Notes: generated by a model from the letters alone, not told the origin. A DNA stretch of 64,000 nt from Rhizobium aethiopicum (GCF_900094625.1 NZ_FMAJ01000002.1:372001-436000), one strand, 5' to 3'. Shown: positions 44,345-53,882, counted from the first letter of the stretch. Numbers and translations: made by a program.

Positions 44345-47300
44345 TTGGTAGGCCGGTTCCTCGTCTTTCTGGGGGGAGTGATCGTCGTAGTGCTGTTTGT
44401 GGCGCTGCTTGCGCCGCTGTTCATCGACTGGACGGATTTCCGCAAGAATTTCGAGGATCAGGCAAGCCGCATCATCGGCAAGAAAGTCACCGTCCATGGC
44501 ACGGTGGACGCCCGTCTGCTGCCGTTCCCGTCGGTCACGCTGCATGATGTGCGTGTCGGTCAGGAGGCTGACGGCACGCCGATCGTCAAGGTCGAACAGT
44601 TTTCCATGGATGCAGAGCTTGCGCCTTTCCTTTCGGGTGAGGCGCTGATCTTCGATATGCGCGTCGTCAATCCGAAGGTGCGCCTGAGATTGCTCAAAGA
44701 CGGCACACTTGACTGGATGCGCGGCAGCCGCGCCGAAATACCGGCAAAAACTGTCGTTCTGGAAAATGTGCATGTCAGCGGCGGCGAGGTCGATTTCCTC
44801 GATGACCAGTCGGGCCGGGCGCGCCGCATCACCGGCTTGAATGCGGAGATGTCGGCCAAATCGCTCGCCGGCCCCTGGCGCATCGAGGGCGATGCGGCGC
44901 TTGACGGCGAACACGGCAATTTCTCGATCTCGAGCGGCCAGCCGGACGAGAAGGGCGTGTTGCGGATGCGCACGAAATTGTCGCCGGACAAACATCCGGT
45001 CAGTATCGATCTCGACGGCGAACTGAAGCTGGTCGACCGCAAGCCGAACTATCAGGGCCAACTCTCGGCGGCGATCGAAAACCGCAATAGCGCCAGATCC
45101 GCCAACAAGAACGAGCAGCCGCCGAGGGTCAAGGGGCGTTTCGAGCTCACCAACGAACGCATCCGGATTCCCGAATACCGGATGGAGATCGGCCCGACTG
45201 ACGATCCTTATGTGATAACCGGGGAGGCGACTCTCGATACCGGCAACGCGCCGGAATTCCTGTTGACCGCCGACGGGCAACAGATCGACGTGAACCGCAT
45301 CGGCAATCAGGGCGCGGCCGGCAAGACGACTCGGGATGCCGCGGTTTCGGCGCGCCAACGGCTGAATTCGCTGATCGATATTGTCGCGCAGGTGCCGATC
45401 CCGCAGGTGCCGGGCAAGGCGAGCGTCAAGCTGCCGGCCATCGTAGCCGGCGACACGACGCTACGCGATGTGCAATTGGAGCTGCAGCCGGCCGGTACCG
45501 GATGGATGATCGACAGCGCCGTCGGCACGCTGCCTGGGCGCACGCAGGTGGAAGGCAAGGGCAAGCTCCTGCTTCAGGGCGAACCCTCGTTCACCGGCCA
45601 GATCGTGGTTGCCTCGAGCCAGCCAACGGGGCTTGCCTCCTGGCTGGCAGGCTCGGTCGACCCCGCCATCCGCCAATTGCGGCAGGCCGGTTTTTCCGCC
45701 AATGTCAGCCTGACTCACGAATTGCAGCGCTTCGAGAATCTCGAAATCGCTATCGGATCAGCGACGCTGAAGGGCCGGCTGGAGCGGCAGGCGATCTCCG
45801 GTCAGACGCCGACCTTGTCGGTGGCCTTGAACGGCGACACGCTCGATCTCGACGCGCTGCAAGCGCTGGCCGGGCTCGCGACAGGGCAGGAAAGCGGCGA
45901 CAATGTCCTCGACCATAAGATCGCCGCACAGCTCAAGGCCGACAAGTTCACCGCCTTCGGGGTTGAGGCCGAGAATGTCGAAACCACCTTCACGATCGCC
46001 GACGGGGAGCTTGCCGTCGACCGGCTGTCAGCCAAGAATCTCGCGGGCGCCGAGTTGACGGCGACGGGCCGGGCCGAAGGCTCGCTGCTCGACTATAAGG
46101 GTACCGGCGAGATCACCTTCAAATCAGCCGATCCCGGTGGCTTTTTCACCATGCTGCGCGAGCATCTTCCACACCACCCGGTACTCGACCGGCTGGTGCG
46201 CAATGCCGGCTGGTACGGCAACACGGCGTTGCGCGGCGCGCTGACGCTCGGCGGTGACGAGGGCAATGCGCTGACGGTGACGCTGGCCGGCGTCTCGAAC
46301 GGCAGCCGAGTCAATCTCGACTACCGCATGTCCGATCTCCTTGCGCTGACCGGCAGCGGCACGACGAGCCTCGAGGCGACGCTCGAGAACGCCGTGCCGT
46401 CGATCCTGTTCGGTCAAGCCGGACTCGATCCGCTGCCGGTCGATGTCGGCGCCAACGGTCGCCTGACGCTCAAGGTGAAGGCCTCGGGCAGCGATCCTGC
46501 CGACGCGGCGCTGACTTTTGCGACCGACCGGACCTCGTTTACAGCGAGTGGCAAGGTTGACGTGCGGCCGGAGAGCTTCATGAACGGCCAGATCGCGCTT
46601 TCGCTCGACAGCGCCGATATCGACCCCTACCTCATCATGAATGGCATAGCCCTGCCGCAGACCGGGACAGGCCTCCCGTTCGGGTTGCAGGTCAATGCCG
46701 CTGTCGATAGCGACAAGATCGCTTTGTCCGATCTCAAGGGACATGCGGCCGACAACGAGTTTTCCGGTGTGCTGACCTTCGACCGCAAGGCTGCAAAGAC
46801 GACAGCCAGCGGCGAGCTGCGGCTCGCCAAGGCCGATGCCGGCTGGCTCGGCGAGGCGGTGTTCGGCCAGATCGTAGATCCCGCCAACGGCACCCTGTCG
46901 AAGGCGCCGCTGGGCTTGCCCACCTTCAAGGATCTCGACGTCAAGGTAAAGCTGTCGGCCAAAGAGTTCTGGCCCGGCCTGCCGGAAACGGCAGTGTCCG
47001 ATTTCACCAGCAACGTCGCCTATAAGGGCGACGAGCTGCAGCTCAACGACATGGCCGGCAACTGGGATGGCGGCAAGCTTTCTGGCAATCTGCTCTTCAC
47101 CAACGCCGACGGCACCGGTTTTCTGCAAACGAAGCTGGCACTTGCGGATTCCGACCTTGCCGGCGTCGTCTGGCTGCGTGACGGGGCGCCGATCGCCAAC
47201 GGCAAATTCGGATTGTCGCTGTCGATGGAGGCCTCGGGCAAGACGGTCGACGAGATCGCCAGCTCGCTCAATGGTTCGGGGGAGCTGAGACTCGGCGATA

Positions 47301-48055
47301 CAAACATACGCGGACTGAACCTCGCCATCCTGCCGCCGCTGCTAGCGGCGACCGACCCGATGCAGGAACAGATCAATGCCGGAAAGGTGCATCCGATCGT
47401 AGAGACCCTGCTCAACAACGGCGAGGCCAAGCTGCCGCCGCTCGGAATTCCCTTCAATATCGCCGACGGAACGCTCAGGGTGCAGAATGTGACCGTCGCC
47501 AACGATCTGGCTCGGGTCACCGCCGACGCGCAGATCGCCTTGCCCGAAGAGCGGATCAGCGCGACGGTCGGTATCGGCCTCAATCCAGGCCCGGAGGCGC
47601 TTCCCGGCGTCGAGCCGGCGCTGAGGCTAAATTTTTCCGGCATGCTGCCGTCACCCGGCAAGACGATGGACGTGACCGATATCACCAGCTATCTGTCGCT
47701 GCGTGCATTTGAGCGCGAGCGGCGGCGCGTCGAGCGATTGCAGGCGATCGTGCTCGAAAAGCAGCGGCTGCGTCGCGAGGTGGCGCTCTATCGCTTCAAT
47801 GACGCCGAGCGCGTCAGAGCGGCCGAGATGGAGCGGCAACGGCAGGCGGAGGAAGAGCGGCTACGCGCACTGGCGCAGGAAGCGGCCGAGCAGAAGGCCG
47901 CGGCCGAGGCGGAGGCCGCGCGCGCTGCGGAAGCCAAGGTCAAGGCCGAGGCGCAGGCGAGGGCGGCCGCCGAGGCAGAAGCGGCCCGGCGCGGTGGGCA
48001 GACGCACCCCGGCCAGCTCGATTTCGACCAGGTGCCGGGCGTCCAGGCGCAATGA
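44345..48055 (+). CDS. AsmA family protein, 1236 residues
   Basis: Large inner-membrane-anchored periplasmic protein of the AsmA/TamB superfamily, thought to carry phospholipid between membranes. An N-terminal anchor (VFLGGVIVVVLFVALLAPLFIDW) is followed by the AsmA signature DFRKNFEDQASRIIGKKVTVHGTVDARLLPFPSVTLHDVRVG. The long middle is beta-rich repeats. The AsmA C-terminal block is near residues 950-1100 (GSGELRLGDTNIRGLNLAILPPLL). It ends with an Ala/Glu/Arg-rich coiled coil (about 1125-1215). The start is TTG at 44345, with GGAGA before it. Confidence 0.92.
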   Translation: MVGRFLVFLGGVIVVVLFVALLAPLFIDWTDFRKNFEDQASRIIGKKVTVHGTVDARLLPFPSVTLHDVRVGQEADGTPIVKVEQFSMDAELAPFLSGEALIFDMRVVNPKVRLRLLKDGTLDWMRGSRAEIPAKTVVLENVHVSGGEVDFLDDQSGRARRITGLNAEMSAKSLAGPWRIEGDAALDGEHGNFSISSGQPDEKGVLRMRTKLSPDKHPVSIDLDGELKLVDRKPNYQGQLSAAIENRNSARSANKNEQPPRVKGRFELTNERIRIPEYRMEIGPTDDPYVITGEATLDTGNAPEFLLTADGQQIDVNRIGNQGAAGKTTRDAAVSARQRLNSLIDIVAQVPIPQVPGKASVKLPAIVAGDTTLRDVQLELQPAGTGWMIDSAVGTLPGRTQVEGKGKLLLQGEPSFTGQIVVASSQPTGLASWLAGSVDPAIRQLRQAGFSANVSLTHELQRFENLEIAIGSATLKGRLERQAISGQTPTLSVALNGDTLDLDALQALAGLATGQESGDNVLDHKIAAQLKADKFTAFGVEAENVETTFTIADGELAVDRLSAKNLAGAELTATGRAEGSLLDYKGTGEITFKSADPGGFFTMLREHLPHHPVLDRLVRNAGWYGNTALRGALTLGGDEGNALTVTLAGVSNGSRVNLDYRMSDLLALTGSGTTSLEATLENAVPSILFGQAGLDPLPVDVGANGRLTLKVKASGSDPADAALTFATDRTSFTASGKVDVRPESFMNGQIALSLDSADIDPYLIMNGIALPQTGTGLPFGLQVNAAVDSDKIALSDLKGHAADNEFSGVLTFDRKAAKTTASGELRLAKADAGWLGEAVFGQIVDPANGTLSKAPLGLPTFKDLDVKVKLSAKEFWPGLPETAVSDFTSNVAYKGDELQLNDMAGNWDGGKLSGNLLFTNADGTGFLQTKLALADSDLAGVVWLRDGAPIANGKFGLSLSMEASGKTVDEIASSLNGSGELRLGDTNIRGLNLAILPPLLAATDPMQEQINAGKVHPIVETLLNNGEAKLPPLGIPFNIADGTLRVQNVTVANDLARVTADAQIALPEERISATVGIGLNPGPEALPGVEPALRLNFSGMLPSPGKTMDVTDITSYLSLRAFERERRRVERLQAIVLEKQRLRREVALYRFNDAERVRAAEMERQRQAEEERLRALAQEAAEQKAAAEAEAARAAEAKVKAEAQARAAAEAEAARRGGQTHPGQLDFDQVPGVQAQ

Positions 48056-48142
48056 CGACGCTTGGGGTTTGCGTCTCCTCAGACGTTTCAGATTTCTGAA
48101 GACGACCTCTGAGATCGTGGCGTGACCTCGTCATGCATTCCG

Positions 48143-48367
48143 TCACGACTGGCGGCCAAAGCCTGCCTTCGCCCAAGAAAGTACATGGAGCCGCAGCGCC
48201 GAGGACAGGTTGCTATCCGGCGGGCGGTGATCGTCGATCTCCGAGATCAGGGCGGCAAGCGATATCGAACGGCTTGCCGCAATCGTCTTCAGTTCGGCCC
48301 AGAATTCATCTTCCAGCGAAAAGCTGGTGCGATGGCCATGCAGTGTCGCCGAGTGCTTGCGGATCAT
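48143..48367 (-). CDS. Ribbon-helix-helix domain protein
   Basis: A 74-residue protein with a ribbon-helix-helix fold: RKHSATLHGHRTSFSLEDEFWAELKTIAASRSISLAALISEIDD, the strand-helix-helix used for DNA binding by MetJ/Arc-type regulators. The start is taken at ATG 48367; a TTG at 48385 is an alternative. In rhizobia this gene usually sits with DUF4169 and SspB as here, so the order is conserved. The target is unknown. Confidence 0.85.
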   Translation of the reverse strand: MIRKHSATLHGHRTSFSLEDEFWAELKTIAASRSISLAALISEIDDHRPPDSNLSSALRLHVLSWAKAGFGRQS

Positions 48368-48469
48368 AGCCGGTTCACATCGCAATCTGCTTTGAGGATA
48401 GATTGAGGGAAGTCGCGCAAGGGGCTGATCGCAGAGTCGTTTCCGGCTCTTCAGGCTTTGCGTGCAGCC

Positions 48470-48664
48470 TCATGCGCCGTCGTCATCTGTCTCGATCCGG
48501 CCGTCGCGGTGAGCTTTGTCGGCCTTCTCGTTCAGGCTGCGGGTGAGGTGCTTTTCGGCCTTGGTGCGGCCGAAGGAAATACGGTTCTGCTCGGCCTGTT
48601 TCTCCTTTTCGGAGCGGGCCTGCTTCTTGCGGAACTGGCGCAGATTAATGATTTCGGCGCTCAT
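48470..48664 (-). CDS. DUF4169 family protein
   Basis: A 64-residue, highly charged protein: MSAEIINLRQFRKKQARSEK, then NRISFGRTKAEKHLTRSLNEKADKAHRDG. This matches DUF4169, short helical proteins of alphaproteobacteria without known function. It lies between SspB and the ribbon-helix-helix gene on the same strand, behind the sspB terminator. Confidence 0.88.
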   Translation of the reverse strand: MSAEIINLRQFRKKQARSEKEKQAEQNRISFGRTKAEKHLTRSLNEKADKAHRDGRIETDDDGA

Positions 48665-48685
48665 ACGGGGCCTTCAATCCTTATG

Positions 48686-48710
48686 AAAAAGGGAGGCTTG
48701 GCCTCCCTTC
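48686..48710 (-). terminator. Terminator of sspB
   Basis: Perfect stem GGGAGGC/GCCTCCC with a three-base loop, reading into TTTTTC on the minus strand, just after the sspB stop and before DUF4169. Confidence 0.85.
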
Positions 48711-48714
48711 GAAA

Positions 48715-49230
48715 TCACTGCTTCTTGCGGAAGGAGTCGAGCGAGACGACGGAGCCTGGTTTCTTCTCTTCGCCGTCGGCCGGTTTTGCGCCGGCGGCTT
48801 CATCAGGCTTTCCTGCCGCGTCGACCGGATAAGCGGTAATCTCGCCGGACGGCAGCTCCTCGCCATCGGCGAGCGGCACGTCGAATTCGAGCTCGAAATT
48901 GACGGAGGGATCGTAGAAACCGCGGATCGCATTGAACGGAATGACCAGCTTTTCCGGAACGTCGGAGAAGGAAAGGCCGATTTCGAAATGTGTCTCGGTG
49001 ATCTTCAGGTCCCAGAACTGATGCTGGATGACGATGGTCATCTGCTCGGGATATTTGGACTTCAGGTGCTGGGAGATGCGCACACCGGCCGCACCTGTCA
49101 GGAAGGTGATGAAGAAGTGATGGTCGCCGGGCAGACGGCCCGTCGCTGCTACCTCCGCCAAAACCTTGCGGATGACGCCGCGAAGTGCATCCTGCGCCAG
49201 AATGTCGTAGCGGATATGATCCTGCCCCAT
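48715..49230 (-). CDS. sspB: SspB family ClpXP adaptor
   Basis: A 171-residue adaptor that tethers ssrA-tagged proteins to ClpX for degradation. The alphaproteobacterial SspB shape is seen: YDILAQDALRGVIRKVLAEVAATG, HHFFITFLTGAAGVRISQHLKSKYPEQMTIVIQHQFWDLK, and VIPFNAIRGFYDPSVNFELEF, which form the substrate groove. A Pro/Glu/Asp-rich flexible linker follows, then a short C-terminal ClpX-binding tail (VVSLDSFRKKQ). The ATG follows GGAAAAGC. The adjacent ssrA gene encodes its substrate tag. Confidence 0.93.
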   Translation of the reverse strand: MGQDHIRYDILAQDALRGVIRKVLAEVAATGRLPGDHHFFITFLTGAAGVRISQHLKSKYPEQMTIVIQHQFWDLKITETHFEIGLSFSDVPEKLVIPFNAIRGFYDPSVNFELEFDVPLADGEELPSGEITAYPVDAAGKPDEAAGAKPADGEEKKPGSVVSLDSFRKKQ

Positions 49231-49349
49231 GCTTTTCCTGTCTTTCGTCGGTTCTGAAGTCTTTTCACAAGGTATATGGCACGTTCAGGCGCCTTGGGAA
49301 AGTCCGGAGCCGATTCAACGCTGAAGAGCAGCATACATGATTTCGTCAG

Positions 49350-49683
49350 CAGGGAGAAGGTGAAGGCTTCTGTTGCCAGGTGCCTTCGGACCCCGCCTAG
49401 AGGTGCGAACCACTAGGACTTTGATTGAAGTGTCACACCGCGATTAAGCAGCGAGACGAGCTTCCGCATAGTTGTCGTTTGCAACTACAATTTTAGCCCG
49501 ATAACGGCGGTACAATGCCGAGCAAAAAGACGATCTTTACACCCTTGTCGATCCTGTTTCGCCCCCATCAAAAGCCGGCCTTCAAGGCCGCCGGTTTTTG
49601 GTGGAGGCGCCGGGTACCGCCCCCGGGTCCAATAGGTTTATTACACCGCTCGTTTATCGCCATAGCCGGCCCGAAAGCCGGCA
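49350..49683 (-). ncRNA. ssrA: tmRNA, circularly permuted two-piece form (ssrA)
   Basis: Rescues stalled ribosomes and adds the proteolysis tag. On the minus strand the acceptor piece comes first and ends GCGCCTCCACCA; the CCA is at 49599-49601. The coding piece begins GGGGGCG at 49566, and its first seven bases pair with CGCCTCC (49603-49609), rebuilding the acceptor stem with one G-U. The tag frame at 49444-49482 reads ANDNYAEARLAA then TAA. Stem-loops follow (CCTAG/CTAGG at about 49397-49420). A -10 box CTATAT lies at 49690-49695. The exact 5' and 3' ends (about 49683 and 49350) are estimates. The piece order is that of alphaproteobacterial two-piece tmRNA. Confidence 0.93.
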
Positions 49684-49833
49684 GGGTTGATATAGTGATT
49701 TCCTCTGCCCAAGGAAAGGGCAAACGTCACAAAAGCTTTATCTCCGCCTGCAGAAATTGCGGGAAAACGTGCGCGGGCTGCTGGCTTCCCGCCGCCGAAG
49801 ACTTAAATTGGGTGGAAACGGAATCAGTGCATC

Positions 49834-50628
49834 ATGAAGCAATATCTCGATCTCCTCGCCCACGTGGTGGAAAAGGGCTCCGACCGGGGCGACCGCACCG
49901 GCACCGGCACGCGCTCGGTCTTCGGCTATCAGATGCGCTTCGACCTCGAAGAGGGCTTTCCGGTCCTCACCACGAAGAAGTTGCATCTGCGCTCGATCAT
50001 CCACGAGCTGTTATGGTTTCTGAAGGGCGAGACGAACATCCGCTACCTCAGGGAGAACGGCGTTTCCATCTGGGACGAATGGGCCGATGAAAACGGCGAT
50101 CTCGGCCCGGTCTACGGCGCCCAGTGGCGCTCCTGGCCGGCGCCGGATGGCGGTCATATCGATCAGATCGCCAATCTCGTCAAAGGCATCGTCAACAATC
50201 CGAATTCGCGCCGCCACATCGTGTCGGCCTGGAATCCGGCTGAGGTGGACCAGATGGCGCTGCCGCCCTGCCATTGCCTGTTCCAGTTCTACGTGGCCGA
50301 CGGCAAGCTCTCTTGCCAGCTTTACCAGCGCTCGGCCGATATCTTCCTCGGCGTGCCGTTCAATATCGCTTCCTACGCGCTTCTGACGATGATGGTGGCT
50401 CAAGTTACGGGGCTCAAACCCGGCGATTTCGTCCACACGCTCGGCGACGCCCATCTCTACCATAATCATTTCGACCAGGCGAAGCTGCAGCTGACGCGCC
50501 AGCCGAAGCCGCTGCCTTTCATGCGGATCAACCCCGATGTGAAGGATATCTTCGAGTTCAAGTTCGAGGATTTCGAGCTGGAGGGTTATGAGGCCGATGC
50601 CAATATCAAGGCGCCGATCGCCGTCTGA
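49834..50628 (+). CDS. thyA: Thymidylate synthase ThyA
   Basis: Makes dTMP from dUMP using methylenetetrahydrofolate. At 264 residues it is a standard ThyA: the loop [18 protein letters not shown], the [21 protein letters not shown] block, the catalytic cysteine in [13 protein letters not shown], and [28 protein letters not shown]. Ends with [24 protein letters not shown], the conserved C-terminus. It is divergent from ssrA. The next gene on the strand is a dihydrofolate reductase, which recycles the dihydrofolate that ThyA makes. Confidence 0.97.
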   Translation: MKQYLDLLAHVVEKGSDRGDRTGTGTRSVFGYQMRFDLEEGFPVLTTKKLHLRSIIHELLWFLKGETNIRYLRENGVSIWDEWADENGDLGPVYGAQWRSWPAPDGGHIDQIANLVKGIVNNPNSRRHIVSAWNPAEVDQMALPPCHCLFQFYVADGKLSCQLYQRSADIFLGVPFNIASYALLTMMVAQVTGLKPGDFVHTLGDAHLYHNHFDQAKLQLTRQPKPLPFMRINPDVKDIFEFKFEDFELEGYEADANIKAPIAV

Positions 50629-50744
50629 ACCTTTTGGATTTTAGCTTGCAGTGCATGCGTCCGCAGACTATGGACGTCTGGTTCGTAGTCGACAGGTAGA
50701 TTGTGCGGTCTAAGTTAATGAAAAAAAACGAAAAGAGGGTGCGG

Positions 50745-51413
50745 ATGCCATCCGCAGCGTCTATCGTTGCGCGCAGTTATCCGGACAAAATAATCGGTAT
50801 CGAAAATGCACTTCCTTGGCATTTGCGCACCGATTTGCAGCTATTTAAGCAGCGTACTCAAGGTCACGCCGTAATCATGGGGCGGAAGACGTTTGAATCT
50901 ATAGGCAAGCCTCTACCGAAACGAACCAATATAATATTGTCTCGGTCTGAGCCTGCATTTCTTAAAGAGTTTCCCGCGCTTAAGTGGGCAATCAATCCCG
51001 AGACTGCTTTGTTTTTGGCTGACGTCGAATCAATTATTTCTGGCAGCATGAAATTTTTTGTTATTGGCGGAGATCAGATATATAAAGTCTTTGAGAAATA
51101 TATTAACAGTATATTCGTAACGGACGTATATTGTGGAAATATAAATGGTGACGCAAAATTTGAACTTGATTTCGGCCGGAAAGACGACGAAGCCAAGACC
51201 GAATGGATTATAAGATCTGAAGACGATTTTCCCAAGACAGAATTTGATGAGTATCCATTTCGAATAACTCACTATGTTCGCCGTAAGCCTTTCCATCGAT
51301 ATCGAGTGAAGGAGGAGCTTATGGGTCGGGAACCTGATTTCGCGGCTCTTCTTGAGCGTTATGAGGCTAGGCTGGAGCAAGCTGAGAGCGATCAGTTGGA
51401 CTTCTTTGATTGA
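50745..51413 (+). CDS. Dihydrofolate reductase, AT-rich and extended
   Basis: Reduces dihydrofolate made by ThyA. Catalytic-domain motifs are IGIENALPWHLRTDLQLFK (the substrate Asp lies in the TDL), HAVIMGRKTFESIGKPLPKRTNIILS, and FFVIGGDQIYKVFEKYINSIFVTDV. From about residue 150 comes a C-terminal extension (VRRKPFHRYRVKEELMGREPDFA, then an acidic end DQLDFFD) not found in standard FolA. Base composition is unlike its neighbours: 51061-51120 has only 16 G or C of 60, with AT-rich codons such as ATA and TTA. The start at 50745 follows AGAGGG; GTG 50703 or ATG 50718 are alternatives. The likely explanation is horizontal acquisition, possibly replacing a native folA. Confidence 0.82.
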   Translation: MPSAASIVARSYPDKIIGIENALPWHLRTDLQLFKQRTQGHAVIMGRKTFESIGKPLPKRTNIILSRSEPAFLKEFPALKWAINPETALFLADVESIISGSMKFFVIGGDQIYKVFEKYINSIFVTDVYCGNINGDAKFELDFGRKDDEAKTEWIIRSEDDFPKTEFDEYPFRITHYVRRKPFHRYRVKEELMGREPDFAALLERYEARLEQAESDQLDFFD

Positions 51414-51505
51414 ACCAACTGTGTGTAATTTGAGTCGATGAATACCGCTGGCGGTCACAACAGCAACTATTTTCCAATTAAATTGACCAAGTTTCTCACG
51501 CTGCG

Positions 51506-51533
51506 TTGAAAGCCGGGGCGGTGATACCTATAA
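51506..51533 (+). promoter_or_regulatory. Candidate promoter of hflKC
   Basis: TTGAAA (51506-51511), a 16-base spacer, and CTATAA (51528-51533), close to the rhizobial sigma-70 form TTGAC/CTATAT. It is 77 bases before hflK, after the AT-rich reductase gene. A palindrome GCATCCG/CGGATGC (51545-51580) follows in the leader. Confidence 0.45.
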
Positions 51534-51609
51534 CGGTCACCAACGCATCCGCCGGTCGGCCCCCCACGGTCCCGGATGCGGGGAAGACTTAACGAACAAC
51601 GAGGTTTTG

Positions 51610-52707
51610 ATGCCCTGGAGCAATCAGAATGGCGGCGGCGGCCCTTGGGGCGGCGGCGGTAATAATCAGGGACCATGGGGCCAGGGGCCGAACCGCCCGC
51701 GCGGCGGCGGCAAAGGCGGACCGCCCGATCTGGAAGACATTATCCGGCGCGGCCAGGACCAGCTGCGCAACATCGTTCCCGGCGGTTTCAACGGTGGCGT
51801 GGCGGTGATCGTCGTCGCGCTGGTCGCCATCTTCTGGCTGATCCAGTGCGTCTACACCGTCCAGCCGGACGAGCGCGGCGTCGAGCTGCGCTTCGGCAAG
51901 CCGAGAGAAGAAATTTCCATGCCCGGCCTGCATTTCCGCATCTGGCCGATGGACGCGGTCGAGATCGTGAAGGTGACGGAGCAGCAGCAGAATATCGGCG
52001 GGCGCAACAACACCAATTCGACGGTCGGCCTGATGCTTTCCGGCGACCAGAACATCGTCAACGTACAGTTCTCGGTGCTCTACACGATCAATGATCCGAA
52101 ATCCTATCTCTTCCGCCTCGAAAATCCGGCTGAAACGCTGCAGCAGGTTTCAGAAAGTGCGATGCGTGAAATCGTCGGCCGGCGCCCGGCACAGGATGCC
52201 TTCCGCGACAATCGCGGACCGATCGAAACCGAAGTGCGCAATATCATCCAGGATACGATGGATCGCTACGGCGCCGGCATTGCGATCAACCGCGTGACGA
52301 TCGAGGACGTCGCACCGCCGCGTGACGTAGCCGATGCCTTCGAGGAAGTGCAGCGTGCCGACCAGGACAAGCAGCGCCTCGTGGAGGAGGCGAATCAATA
52401 CGCCAACCAGAAGCTCGGCCAGGCCCGTGGCGACGCGGCCCGCATCCGTGAAGCCGCAGCGGCATACAAGAACCGGATCGTCAAGGAGGCCGAAGGTGAA
52501 GCGCAACGCTTCGTTTCGATCTACGACGAATATTCCAAGGCTCCTGACGTGACGCGGGAGCGGCTGTTCCTGGAAACCATGGAACAGGTGCTGAAGGGTT
52601 CCAAGAAAGTGATCATAGACGAAAAGGCCGGCGCCGTGCCCTATCTGCCTCTCAACGAGATCAACAGGCCGACGCAGCAGCAACAACAACAGCAGCAGGG
52701 AGGCTGA
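51610..52707 (+). CDS. hflK: FtsH modulator HflK
   Basis: Membrane-anchored SPFH-domain subunit of the HflKC complex, which surrounds and modulates the FtsH protease. In 365 residues: a Gly/Pro/Asn-rich cytoplasmic N-terminus (about 1-60), one helix (GVAVIVVALVAIFWLIQCVYTV), the SPFH domain from VQPDERGVELRFGKP, and the conserved RVTIEDVAPPRDVADAFEEVQRADQDKQR helix. It ends with a glutamine-rich tract. The start ATG at 51610 has GAGG before it. hflC follows after five bases. Confidence 0.95.
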   Translation: MPWSNQNGGGGPWGGGGNNQGPWGQGPNRPRGGGKGGPPDLEDIIRRGQDQLRNIVPGGFNGGVAVIVVALVAIFWLIQCVYTVQPDERGVELRFGKPREEISMPGLHFRIWPMDAVEIVKVTEQQQNIGGRNNTNSTVGLMLSGDQNIVNVQFSVLYTINDPKSYLFRLENPAETLQQVSESAMREIVGRRPAQDAFRDNRGPIETEVRNIIQDTMDRYGAGIAINRVTIEDVAPPRDVADAFEEVQRADQDKQRLVEEANQYANQKLGQARGDAARIREAAAAYKNRIVKEAEGEAQRFVSIYDEYSKAPDVTRERLFLETMEQVLKGSKKVIIDEKAGAVPYLPLNEINRPTQQQQQQQQGG

Positions 52708-52712
52708 GACCC

Positions 52713-53681
52713 ATGTCGAACAGACTTCCCGTAATACTGGTTCTCCTGGCGGTCGTGCTGGCTGGGATCTATTCCTCGGTCTTCGTGGTGAATGCCCGCG
52801 AGCAGGCCATCGTCGTTCGCTTCGGTGAAATCCAGTCGGTCAAGACCGATCCCGGCATCTATTTCAAACTGCCTTTCGCCTTTGCCGATGCCGACAGGGT
52901 GCAATACGTGCCGAAACAGGAGCTGCGTTTCGATCTCGACAATATCCGCGTCCAGGTTTCCGGAGGCGCCTTCTACGAGGTAAATGCCTTTCTTATTTAC
53001 CGCATCAACGACGCGCGGCGTTTCCGCGAGACGGTCTCGGGCGACAGGGAGGCGGCGGAAGCGCGGCTTCGCACGCGCCTCGACTCCGCTCTGCGGCGAG
53101 TTTACGGCGTACGCAGCATCGAAGCCGCGCTTTCCCGGGAACGCGTGGCGATGATGCTCGAGGTTCGCAACGAGCTGCAGGCCGATGCGGAGACGCTCGG
53201 CATCACGCTCGACGACGTCCGCATCAGCCGCACGGATCTGACGCAGGATGTTTCCGAGCGTACCTTCAACCGCATGCGGGCCGAGCGCCTGGCTGAGGCC
53301 GAGCTGTTGCGGGCGCAGGGCACTGAAGAAGGCCAGCGCCGCCGCGCCATTGCTGATCGCCAGGTCGTGGAGTTTACCGCCGACGCACAGCGCGAGTCCG
53401 AAATCCTGCGCGGCCAGGGCGATGCCGAACGCAACCGCATTTTCGCCGAGGCCTTCTCCAGGAATCCGGGTTTCTTCGAGTTTTATCGCTCGATGGCGGC
53501 CTACTCGGCGGCGCTTTCGTCGCAGGACACGACATTGGTCCTGTCGCCGGATTCGGAATTCTTCCGCTATTTCAACAACGCCGCCGGCACCTCTCGGCAG
53601 ACGCCGGCCAGCCCGGCCGAGCCGGCTCCCGCAACGCCCGGGGCAACCGCTCCGGCAGCGCCAGCCCAGCCGGCGAACTGA
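52713..53681 (+). CDS. hflC: FtsH modulator HflC
   Basis: Second SPFH subunit of HflKC, 322 residues. One N-terminal helix (LPVILVLLAVVLAGIYSSVFVV) precedes VNAREQAIVVRFGEIQSVKTDPGIYFKLPFAFADADRVQYVPKQ, the HflC SPFH core. The middle (about 140-250) is a long helix with TRTDLTQDVSERTFNRMRAERLAEAELLRAQG-type repeats. The C-terminus is Ala/Pro-rich, a low-complexity tail. Paired with hflK; a terminator follows. Confidence 0.95.
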   Translation: MSNRLPVILVLLAVVLAGIYSSVFVVNAREQAIVVRFGEIQSVKTDPGIYFKLPFAFADADRVQYVPKQELRFDLDNIRVQVSGGAFYEVNAFLIYRINDARRFRETVSGDREAAEARLRTRLDSALRRVYGVRSIEAALSRERVAMMLEVRNELQADAETLGITLDDVRISRTDLTQDVSERTFNRMRAERLAEAELLRAQGTEEGQRRRAIADRQVVEFTADAQRESEILRGQGDAERNRIFAEAFSRNPGFFEFYRSMAAYSAALSSQDTTLVLSPDSEFFRYFNNAAGTSRQTPASPAEPAPATPGATAPAAPAQPAN

Positions 53682-53716
53682 GAAGCGGCATCTGTTTCCC
53701 GCCAAGATCGAAGAAA

Positions 53717-53744
53717 GGGTCGGCCCAGCGCCGGCCCTTTTCAT
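53717..53744 (+). terminator. Terminator of hflKC
   Basis: Stem GGGTCGGC/GCCGGCCC (one T-G pair) around a short loop, then TTTTC, 35 bases after the hflC stop. degP is thus a separate unit, or is reached by read-through. Confidence 0.7.
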
Positions 53745-53882
53745 TTTCCGGGAGCCAAGGCCGGGCTTTTATGACGATCCGCCGGATTGCACGGGGATTT
53801 CGCGAAAAGGTGATTTCACCCTCCATCATTCCGCCTTATGCTGATGCTCAATGTGCGCATTTACCCCTTATGAGGAAGCTTG

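Noticed and set aside
49515..50090. 191-codon plus-strand frame before thyA
   Set aside because: Covers the complement of the tmRNA acceptor region, then the wrong frame of thyA; no ribosome site.
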